Shown: positions 8,710 through 16,023 of the stretch, piece after piece
How the letters are laid out: every line of letters begins with the position of its first letter
How positions within the stretch are numbered: the stretch's first letter is position 1
NCBI RefSeq assembly: GCF_020907275.1
Contig: NZ_JAJJWI010000018.1
Coordinates: forward strand, 1-64,000
DNA: 64,000 bases
Direction: 5' to 3'
DNA from: Pontibacter silvestris
Lineage (GTDB): Bacteria > Bacteroidota > Bacteroidia > Cytophagales > Hymenobacteraceae
The notes under the pieces: model-generated
Told to the model about the DNA's origin: nothing
What the model saw: the letters and a program-made list of their open reading frames with translations, nothing else
The model's database searches: none
Translations under genes and position numbers: made by a program

Positions 8710-9465
8710 TTAAGGAAGAATAGTAACTCTGTTAGCAGTGTCAGCGCCCACAGGCAACCCTTTAGCTGTTAGCTGGCGAATATGCTGTATGATAGCGTCG
8801 CGCATCATTAAACCTACCTTTTCAGATTTTATTGCTCTTTTAAACACATTCAGATTGTCGCCGCCTCCTGCCAAGTAATCAGAAGTAACTATGGTATAGT
8901 TCTTTACCGGATCGAAAGATTGGCCTCCAATCCTGATATCTATCGCTTTGCCGTCTTTAACTTTATAAGTAGCATTGGCAATAGGAGCATATTTAGCTTC
9001 CGCTGCAATATCAAAGAACTCCTGCACTGCTTGTCCATCCAATGCAAGCACAACCAGTTCGTTTTCAAAAGGCATCAGCTCAAAAATACTCCCCACTGAT
9101 ACCTGCCCCAGAGGAATAGGAACGCGCAAACCACCATTAGTCGTTGTAGCCATGTCTATATGCCCTTTATAAAGTGGCCTTGCCTCTTCCAGCATAAGGT
9201 CGACCACAAAATTTCCAAGCGGAGACTGGTAATCTGCTGCTTTGAGTTCTACTGGAGCATTGCCTATAATTTCATTCATTTTAGCTGTTACCTGCTCCCG
9301 ATAAGGTGCAATTTGTTGCTCTACCTGCGGGTCTGCAACAATAGTTTTATCTACAGGCACGTCTGTTTGCGCAAGGCTTGGCGAAGCCTGCCAGGAACGC
9401 TGGCAGGAAACCAAGCTGAGCACTAACAGGAAAGTGCCTGTAACTTTTGGAAAAATTCGCAACAT
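8710..9465 (-). CDS. 5'-nucleotidase C-terminal-domain lipoprotein
   Basis: This encodes 251 residues. A lipoprotein signal ends in LSLVSC (Cys near 21). The mature part matches the UshA C-terminal (5_nucleotid_C) domain: NFVVDLMLEEARP, TNGGLRVPIPLGQVSVG, MPFENELVVLALDG and the substrate-stacking region SDYLAGGGDNL are all typical. It has no metallophosphatase motif. It is transcribed just ahead of the metallophosphatase gene, and the two probably form one functional nucleotidase. This half is anchored by lipid through the Sec route, while its partner uses Tat. Confidence 0.9.
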   Translation of the reverse strand: MLRIFPKVTGTFLLVLSLVSCQRSWQASPSLAQTDVPVDKTIVADPQVEQQIAPYREQVTAKMNEIIGNAPVELKAADYQSPLGNFVVDLMLEEARPLYKGHIDMATTTNGGLRVPIPLGQVSVGSIFELMPFENELVVLALDGQAVQEFFDIAAEAKYAPIANATYKVKDGKAIDIRIGGQSFDPVKNYTIVTSDYLAGGGDNLNVFKRAIKSEKVGLMMRDAIIQHIRQLTAKGLPVGADTANRVTILP

Positions 9466-9633
9466 ATAAATCAGATACTTTTAACGCACAAAGTTATCAA
9501 CATCTCTAACACTCACCAAGAAGTAAAAGATATAAGGTTCTATATAAAAAATGCTTTTGCTTTGGGCATTTTGTGTTGTAATAGTAAAGCAGGCCTTCAT
9601 TAGCCTCCTTTAGCTTAGCCACAATAAAACACA

Positions 9634-9664
9634 AAAGGGTATTACCTGTCAGGTAATACCCTTT
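9634..9664 (-). terminator. rho-independent terminator of the glycan locus
   Basis: A 15-bp perfect inverted repeat (9634-9648 and 9650-9664, centred on T9649) lies 35 bases past the esterase stop. Read on the minus strand it is followed by TTTTGTGTTTT. It marks the 3' end of the esterase/glycosidase transcription unit. Confidence 0.85.
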
Positions 9665-9698
9665 ATTAAGAAGTTAAATGCTTTTAGCTGGATGAATG

Positions 9699-10490
9699 CT
9701 ACTCTTCCTTTTTATGAGAAAATAACCAAGGTAGTAAATCAGGTTCTGCAAAGGCATAATCCCAACTGTTGTGGTCTACTCCCGGGTAAAGCGTGAGCTT
9801 CACGTTGCCTCCAGCTTTTAGGATAGCTTCTGCCATTATTTTAGACTTTTCTACGGGAACTACGCTATCTTCTTCTCCGTGAAAAACCCATAGGTCTACT
9901 CTCTTAGCAAATTTCTTTGCTGTAGCAGGGTGGCCTCCACCGCAGATAGGAAAGGCAGCCACAAACGTATCTGGTTTGCGTCTCAGCATTTCGAAAGTGC
10001 CCATTCCTCCCATAGAAAGTCCGCCTATGTACTCCTGGTTTTCATTAATAGAACCAGTGCTTTCCAGTTCATTTACTAAACCAATTAAAGCGTTCATGGC
10101 TTTAGTTGGTTTGCCCTTTTTTAAAAAGTTAAAGGTTCGGCTTTTGTCTTCGTTAGTTACAATGTTTACATTAGCCCAATAAGAGTCTTTGGGGCATTGC
10201 GGAAACACCACAATAGCAGGATATTTTTCCCGGTTTTCTGGCTCCAGGAAAAGTTTTGCTCCATAAGCCAGTTGTGCTTCGTTATCATCTCCCCTCTCTC
10301 CTGCGCCATGTAAAATCAGCACCAGCGGGTACTGCACTTTAGGGTCAAAATTTTTTGGGTATAATATCCGGTATTGCAGACTGTCATCGCCTTTTCTGAA
10401 CACTTTTCTCTCGTAAGCATCTAATGAAGACTGGCTTTGAGCAGGAAAAGCTAACACAGCAAGTAATAAGATTATCAGATATTGCTTCAT
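9699..10490 (-). CDS. secreted alpha/beta-hydrolase esterase
   Basis: This encodes 263 residues with an 18-20-residue signal peptide ending AQSQ. The fold is that of prolyl-oligopeptidase/LpqC-like esterases: LVLILHGAGERGDD (oxyanion region, about 57-70), FPQCPKDSYWA, the nucleophile elbow GGLSMGGMGTFE, the acid region VFHGEEDSVVP and the terminal histidine in GVDHNSWDYAF. The triad is complete. Relatives remove acyl groups from polysaccharides or act as general carboxylesterases. Here it is the last gene of the glycan locus, 66 bases after the GH3 gene and followed by a terminator. It could therefore remove acyl substituents from the target glucan; that substrate is inference. Confidence 0.8.
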   Translation of the reverse strand: MKQYLIILLLAVLAFPAQSQSSLDAYERKVFRKGDDSLQYRILYPKNFDPKVQYPLVLILHGAGERGDDNEAQLAYGAKLFLEPENREKYPAIVVFPQCPKDSYWANVNIVTNEDKSRTFNFLKKGKPTKAMNALIGLVNELESTGSINENQEYIGGLSMGGMGTFEMLRRKPDTFVAAFPICGGGHPATAKKFAKRVDLWVFHGEEDSVVPVEKSKIMAEAILKAGGNVKLTLYPGVDHNSWDYAFAEPDLLPWLFSHKKEE

Positions 10491-10556
10491 ATATAAAGAT
10501 AGAAAATAAATTAACCTCTTATTGGTAATAAATTGTCAATAAGAGGCACTTGTAAG

Positions 10557-12872
10557 TTATTGCGCTAGAGTAAAACTAGCTTCCTGTACATCGCTGGAAT
10601 TGGTGCCTACAAAGACCTTAAACTCCCCTGGCTCAAACACATACTCCAGATCTTTATTATAAAACTTAAGGTCTTCGGCAGTAAGTGTGAACGTAACTGT
10701 TTTGCTTTCGCCTTTCTTTAAAGAGATTTTCTGAAAACCTTTTAGTTCTTTTACAGGTCTTGTAACAGAAGCTATCACGTCTTGTACATACAGCTGCACT
10801 ACCTCTTCTCCATCATAATTACCAGTATTCTTCACATTTACGCGCACCTCCAGTGTCTCATTAGGGTTGACGGTATTTTTGCTCAGCTCTGGCCTGCTGT
10901 AGCTGAATGTAGTATAGCTTAGGCCATAACCAAACGGAAACAATGGTTCATTTGAAACATCCAGGTAACGTGACTTATATTTATCCAACAGTTCACCACC
11001 ATAAGGGCGGCCTGTATTCTTGTGGTTATAGTAAATCGGCACCTGCCCTACCACTTGCGGAAAAGTCATGGTAAGTTTACCGGATGGATTATAGTCACCA
11101 AACAGTACATCCGCGATAGCGTTTCCTGCCTCTGTACCGGCAAACCAGGTTTCCAGCATAGCATCAGCGTTTTCAGCCTCCCAGTTCAATGCCAGCGGAC
11201 GGCCACTCATTAACACGATTACCATTGGCTTGCCTGTCTTCTTCAATGCTTTTAATAAATCCTGCTGCTTTCCGGGTAAGGTAATGTCTGCACGGCTGGA
11301 AGCTTCACCGGTCATGCCTTGTGATTCTCCTACCACTGCCACAATAACATCTGAGTTCTGTGCTACTTTTACCGCCTCAGCAATCATGTCTTCAGATGAT
11401 CTACTGTCTATCTCCAGGTTGCCTCCATGTGCATTCAACCGTTCAATCATTTGCTGATCATCGGCAATGTTAGCTCCTTTGGCATAATTGATTTTAATGT
11501 CCTTGCCTGCTACATTACGTATCCCCTGCTCTACGGAAACTGCCTGTTTCCAGTCACCGGCGCCACTCCAGTTACCAATCATGTCTCGCTGGCTTGTAGC
11601 CAATGGCCCGATAAGGGCTATAGAACCTGTTTTTTTAAGAGGCAGTGTTTGCTTGTCGTTTTTCAGGAGCACCATAGTTTTGCGGGCAATATCACGGGTA
11701 GCCTCCAGGTACTCCGGCTTCATGATGTTTTTTTTCGCACGCTTTTCATTGGTATACCGGTAAGGGTCCTGGAACAGACCTAACTTATATTTTGCTTCCA
11801 ACACACGACGGCAGGCTGCATCCACTTCTGCCTCACTTACTTTGCCATCTTTAACAGATTGCTGCAGGTTGTTCAGGAAAACTTCTCCCACCATGTCCAT
11901 GTCTACTCCTGCTTTAAGTGCCAACTCCCCTACTTCAGCCTCAGTACCCAACCCATGAGGAACCAGTTCATTGATGGCTGTATAATCTGTGGCTACCATA
12001 CCTTTAAAGCCCCACTTTTCACGTAACAGCTCTGTCATCAGCCAGCGATTAGCTGTGGCAGGCACTCCATTTATATCATTAAATGAGGTCATTACACTTG
12101 CAGCTCCTGCATCTACAGCTGCTTTATAGGGAGGCAGATATTCATTAAACATGCGGTTCATGCTCATATCTACAGTATTGTAATCGCGTCCGGCTTCGGC
12201 ACCACCGTATAAGGCAAAATGTTTAACACAGGCCATTACGGTATTTTCTTTTGTAAGGTCATTGCCCTGGTAACCACGTACCATAGCTCTGGCAATCTGC
12301 GATCCTAAATAAGTATCTTCGCCAGCGCCCTCTGCCACTCGTCCCCAACGTGGATCGCGGGCAATATCTACCATCGGTGAGAAAACCCAGTTCAGACCAT
12401 CTGCAGAAGCCTCCTCGGCAGCAATACGTGCACTGCGCTCAACAGCTGCTAAATCCCAACTGGAAGCAAGCCCCAGAGGAATAGGAAAAATGGTTTTGTG
12501 CCCATGAATCACATCATAGCCAAAAAGAAGGGGAATGCCCAGCCTGGTACGTTTTACAGCCATTTGCTGCAGTTTTCTGGCTGCTGATGGAGTAAAGGTA
12601 TTAAAAACACCACCAATGTAGCCTTTTTGTATTTTCTCGTCTACGTTCTCGCTCACAATAGGACCCGTTACATCGAACCCAACAGCCGCCAGGTTTAACT
12701 GCCCTATTTTTTCTTCCAAAGTCATTTTTGCTATCAGATCATCAACAAACTTGTTCATTTTCTGATCAGTGCTGACGGCAGAGGTTGTTACCGGCTTTTG
12801 TTGCTGGGCCACTGCTTGCGTACCCATAAAGCCTATAGACATAATCAATGCCGTTTTTATTATTCGCTTCAT
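10557..12872 (-). CDS. bglX: periplasmic beta-glucosidase, GH3 (BglX type)
   Basis: This encodes 771 residues, the normal BglX length, with a signal peptide ending AVAQ. GH3 signatures are in order: EEKIGQLN (53-60), LLFGYDVIHG, FSPMVDIARDPRWGR, VKHFALYGG (216-224), and the nucleophile Asp in VATDY (D296). These are followed by the GH3_C domain (VVAVVGESQGMTGEASSR) and a fibronectin-III-like C-terminus. It cleaves non-reducing beta-glucosyl residues from oligosaccharides. Beside a GH144-type gene and SusCD, beta-1,2-glucooligosaccharides are the best guess, since Bacteroides has GH3 enzymes for sophorose-type oligomers next to GH144 genes. The linkage cannot be read from sequence by eye. It is the fourth gene of the locus. 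Confidence 0.93.
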   Translation of the reverse strand: MKRIIKTALIMSIGFMGTQAVAQQQKPVTTSAVSTDQKMNKFVDDLIAKMTLEEKIGQLNLAAVGFDVTGPIVSENVDEKIQKGYIGGVFNTFTPSAARKLQQMAVKRTRLGIPLLFGYDVIHGHKTIFPIPLGLASSWDLAAVERSARIAAEEASADGLNWVFSPMVDIARDPRWGRVAEGAGEDTYLGSQIARAMVRGYQGNDLTKENTVMACVKHFALYGGAEAGRDYNTVDMSMNRMFNEYLPPYKAAVDAGAASVMTSFNDINGVPATANRWLMTELLREKWGFKGMVATDYTAINELVPHGLGTEAEVGELALKAGVDMDMVGEVFLNNLQQSVKDGKVSEAEVDAACRRVLEAKYKLGLFQDPYRYTNEKRAKKNIMKPEYLEATRDIARKTMVLLKNDKQTLPLKKTGSIALIGPLATSQRDMIGNWSGAGDWKQAVSVEQGIRNVAGKDIKINYAKGANIADDQQMIERLNAHGGNLEIDSRSSEDMIAEAVKVAQNSDVIVAVVGESQGMTGEASSRADITLPGKQQDLLKALKKTGKPMVIVLMSGRPLALNWEAENADAMLETWFAGTEAGNAIADVLFGDYNPSGKLTMTFPQVVGQVPIYYNHKNTGRPYGGELLDKYKSRYLDVSNEPLFPFGYGLSYTTFSYSRPELSKNTVNPNETLEVRVNVKNTGNYDGEEVVQLYVQDVIASVTRPVKELKGFQKISLKKGESKTVTFTLTAEDLKFYNKDLEYVFEPGEFKVFVGTNSSDVQEASFTLAQ

Positions 12873-12969
12873 GTATTGTAATATTGTTTAGGTAACTTTT
12901 TAGGTGTGTATTTTTAAATTGAGTGGCAGAATGCTAAGGAATAGCTGATGTTCTATAGGAGTATGAACC

Positions 12970-14340
12970 TTATTCTTTAATCTGCGGGCTCTCAAATCCT
13001 AGTTTTTTAAGGCCAGCCTGCACTTCTGGAGCACTCATGAACAAATCCCAGAGCATACCGCTGCGTCCGTTCTCAATCATTACAACAATTGGCCCTTGGT
13101 CTATGCCCAGGTAACGTTGCGGATACCAGTTCTCCTGCTCACTATAAGCATCAAAAAAGCCATACTTGCCCCACACTTTATCGCCTAGGTCTTCATACAA
13201 ATGGCGGATTACTTTCATGGACTCCTCAGGAGCATAAGGGTAAGACGATAGTGCTGCCGTTGGAGAAATAACTCCTAAATCGTGCTGCGGGCTATGACCA
13301 GCGTAGCCTCCGGGAGAATAACTGGAGGTAAGGCCCCAGGCATCTTCCCCATAGCCTTTAAAGCTCTTCGGGTTATCCACACAGTAGTCGCGGTGGATTA
13401 GGGTGTGGCTTACGTTATGGCGCCAGTAATCAGCATAGCGATCTTTCAGGCTCCGAGGGTCTAAGCCCAAGTAAGAATAATGTGCCCAAAACAGCGGCCC
13501 TACACTGCCTTTGTTACCGTTATGGTCTAATTCTATTAGGTGCCCGTATTGTTCTGCATTAGCTTTTATACCTCCGCTTCTGGCCCAGCCTTCGTGGTAA
13601 ACTTCGGCAGGTATAGTGTGTGTAGGTGAGGCTGCTGCCAGTACATACATTACTAAGCACTCATTGTAGCCACTCACCGGAAAATTCATTTCCCAGGCAT
13701 ATTCAGGCGACCAATGCCAGTACAGTACATTTTGATTGCCATTACGGTACCAGTCCCACTCTACTTCTCTCCAGAGTTTATCAATTTGGGCAGCGAATGC
13801 TTTTTCCTGTTCATTGCCATTTGCAAAGTACTGCCGCACCGTAAGCAGTCCCTGCACTAAAAAGGCTGTCTCTACTAAGTCGCCACCGTTGTCTTTCTGA
13901 CCAAATGGTTTTACTTTACCTGTCTCGCCCTGCATCCAGTGCGGCCATGCCCCATGAAACCGATCTGCTTTCTCGAGGTAGTTTACCATTTGCTGCAAGC
14001 GCTGGAAACCTTCTTCTCTGGTAATAAAGCCACGCTCTATGCCCACCAGTACTGCCATTACTCCAAAACCAGAAGCACCAGTTGTAATTACGTTCTGGTC
14101 ATTCTCGGGGTAATCACCGTCCAGGTGAATCCGCTCCCGGGCAAGGCCTGAAGTAGGTTCTGCGCCATCCCAGAAGTATTGAAAAGTATTGCGCTGCACC
14201 TCTGTCAACAGCTCTTCGTCACTTAAGCTTTCTGTAGATTCTTTATCTTCAGTAGTAAGTGTTGCAGATTCTGTAGGTTGCTGGCAGCTAAAGAAAAGCT
14301 GTGTCAGTAATAAAGGTAGCGCTAAAAATCTTGCTTTCAT
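12970..14340 (-). CDS. GH144-type (PF10091) endo-beta-1,2-glucanase-like lipoprotein
   Basis: This encodes 456 residues with a lipoprotein signal (LTQLFFSC, Cys about 19) and an acidic Ser/Thr linker, so it is probably at the cell surface or periplasm. The body matches the so-called glucoamylase family PF10091: EVQRNTFQYFWDGAEPTSGL at the start, TTGASGFGVMAVLVGIERGF, ADRFHGAWPHWMQGETGK, VSGYNECLVMYVLAAASP and GYGEDAWGLTSSYSPGGY. The characterised members in Chitinophaga and Bacteroides are GH144 endo-beta-1,2-glucanases that release sophorooligosaccharides from linear beta-1,2-glucan. It lies between SusD and a GH3 beta-glucosidase, the arrangement known from Bacteroides beta-1,2-glucan loci. 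The family call is firm; the substrate is inference. Confidence 0.85.
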   Translation of the reverse strand: MKARFLALPLLLTQLFFSCQQPTESATLTTEDKESTESLSDEELLTEVQRNTFQYFWDGAEPTSGLARERIHLDGDYPENDQNVITTGASGFGVMAVLVGIERGFITREEGFQRLQQMVNYLEKADRFHGAWPHWMQGETGKVKPFGQKDNGGDLVETAFLVQGLLTVRQYFANGNEQEKAFAAQIDKLWREVEWDWYRNGNQNVLYWHWSPEYAWEMNFPVSGYNECLVMYVLAAASPTHTIPAEVYHEGWARSGGIKANAEQYGHLIELDHNGNKGSVGPLFWAHYSYLGLDPRSLKDRYADYWRHNVSHTLIHRDYCVDNPKSFKGYGEDAWGLTSSYSPGGYAGHSPQHDLGVISPTAALSSYPYAPEESMKVIRHLYEDLGDKVWGKYGFFDAYSEQENWYPQRYLGIDQGPIVVMIENGRSGMLWDLFMSAPEVQAGLKKLGFESPQIKE

Positions 14341-14482
14341 TTTTGTTTTAGTGCAGATATTAAGGGTGATGAGATTTTTACAGATAGTGTTACTTCTCTA
14401 TCATAAGATACAGAAGCTCTATTGCTCCTACTGTTTCAGATAGAAACAACAGAGCTGAGAGAGAGTGATTTGATTGAAAAAT

Positions 14483-14513
14483 AAAGTGTTGAGCCAAGCT
14501 GACTCAACACTTT
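14483..14513 (-). terminator. attenuator-like hairpin after susD
   Basis: AAAGTGTTGAG (14483-14493) and CTCAACACTTT (14503-14513) form an 11-bp stem with a 9-nt loop, starting 8 bases past the susD stop. On the minus strand the stem leads into TTTATTTTTC. It probably stops most transcripts after susCD, so that the binding and import proteins are made in excess of the downstream enzymes. Confidence 0.75.
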
Positions 14514-14521
14514 TGAAGGTT

Positions 14522-16006
14522 TTAATAACCTGGGTTTTGGGTTAAAGTACCGCCGCTCAAATCAATCTGACGTTGTGGAATTGGGTACAGCTCATTTTTA
14601 TTCTCTGTAAACTGTTTGCCTTGTGCCTGAAGCACTTCAGCTGCTCTGCCTTGTCGAACCAAGTCATAAAAGCGGTCACCATTTTCCAGCGCTAGTTCAA
14701 CACGGCGCTCATGCCAGATAATATTTCTTAGTTCTTGCTGGCTGGCAGATTCTATTGGATCTAGCCCAGCTCTTTCACGCACCATATTAAGCGAAAACAG
14801 TGCTTTTTCTACCAGGCCTTGCTCATTGGCTGCTTCTGAATGCATTAATAACACTTCTGCATAACGCAATATTCTTATGTTCTGGTCTCTGCCATAGCCG
14901 CACTGTCGAGTTACATAACTTGGTACATATGCTTTTTGATTATAGCGAGGATTAGGAGCATTTTCTATAATCTTATCTCCTTCAGGAGTAGTTTCTCCTC
15001 TAAAAAGTATGGTAGCATCCAGACGCTCATCCCCTTCTTCAAAAGCATTTACTAAGTCTTCGGTAGGCTCTACAAAGCCCCAGCCGAACTGGCTCCTTAC
15101 TCCCTGCACTTCAGCCCACTGGCTGTTAGAGGCATCACAATTACCAGGAATGGTTTGCGCTTGAATTTCAAATATCGATTCATTGTTATTTTCTCCCGCA
15201 ATCGTAAAATTGTCATGATAATTAGGAGTTAATGAATAACCCATACCCATAACCTGCTCTGTTAGGCTAAGCACCTCACTCCAGTTTTTCTGATATAGCT
15301 GCACCTTTGCAAGCAATGCCAACGCTGCCCCATTAGTGGCACGACCTGCGTCAGCAGCACTATAGGTAGCAGGAAGCACCTGTGAGGCATCTGTTAAGTC
15401 GCCAATTATTTGCTCATATACAGCTTCTTCGGAGGCTCTTTCAGGATTTAGCTGTGCAGGGTCTTCTGGTTCAGTAGGAGGCACAGGAACAGTTGTACGC
15501 AATGGAACTCCGCCAAAAGTTCTCACCAAGTTAAAATAATAGTAAGCTCTCAGAAATTTTGCCTCTGCAATTAAGCGTTCCTTCAATGCTTGATCCATCT
15601 CAATGGCAGGTATATTAGAGATGGATTGGTTAGCGAGGTTTATGCCCTGATACTGTGCAACCCAATACCCATCCAGCAAACCTATGGAAGGAGTAAAGGT
15701 AAGGTTATCATAATCTTCCAGATATCCAGCATCACCCGGCACACTTCCTTTTCCTGCATCATCTGAAGCAATAGTTGTGATAGCTAAATGCGGAAAGGCC
15801 GACACATTGAAGTCTTTCAGATGCCCATATATCGCTGTTACAGATTGTACTGCCTGATCGGGTGTTACAAAAAACTGCTCGCTTACTGCCTGGCCTTCCG
15901 GCTCCACGTCCAAAAAGTCTTCTGAGCAGGAATAAAACCCTCCCATGGTAAGTATACCAGCCAGCATAAGTACTTTACGCTTAGCTACAAAATTTATATT
16001 TTTCAT
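14522..16006 (-). CDS. SusD/RagB-family glycan-binding lipoprotein
   Basis: This encodes 494 residues with a lipobox GGFYSC followed by the SusD opening SEDFLDVEPEG. Typical SusD elements follow: the early acidic block, NIPAIEMDQALKERLIAEAKFLRAYYYFNLVRTFGGVPL (TPR region) and, near the end, RYAEVLLMHSEAANEQG, LNMVRERAGL and IIWHERRVELALENGDRFYDLVR. It is a surface glycan-binding lipoprotein that forms the lid of the SusC channel. It follows the SusC gene after only 17 bases, so the two are co-transcribed. The ligand cannot be told from SusD sequence; neighbours suggest beta-1,2-glucan. Confidence 0.95.
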   Translation of the reverse strand: MKNINFVAKRKVLMLAGILTMGGFYSCSEDFLDVEPEGQAVSEQFFVTPDQAVQSVTAIYGHLKDFNVSAFPHLAITTIASDDAGKGSVPGDAGYLEDYDNLTFTPSIGLLDGYWVAQYQGINLANQSISNIPAIEMDQALKERLIAEAKFLRAYYYFNLVRTFGGVPLRTTVPVPPTEPEDPAQLNPERASEEAVYEQIIGDLTDASQVLPATYSAADAGRATNGAALALLAKVQLYQKNWSEVLSLTEQVMGMGYSLTPNYHDNFTIAGENNNESIFEIQAQTIPGNCDASNSQWAEVQGVRSQFGWGFVEPTEDLVNAFEEGDERLDATILFRGETTPEGDKIIENAPNPRYNQKAYVPSYVTRQCGYGRDQNIRILRYAEVLLMHSEAANEQGLVEKALFSLNMVRERAGLDPIESASQQELRNIIWHERRVELALENGDRFYDLVRQGRAAEVLQAQGKQFTENKNELYPIPQRQIDLSGGTLTQNPGY

Positions 16007-16023
16007 ATACTAGTTTTGATTCA

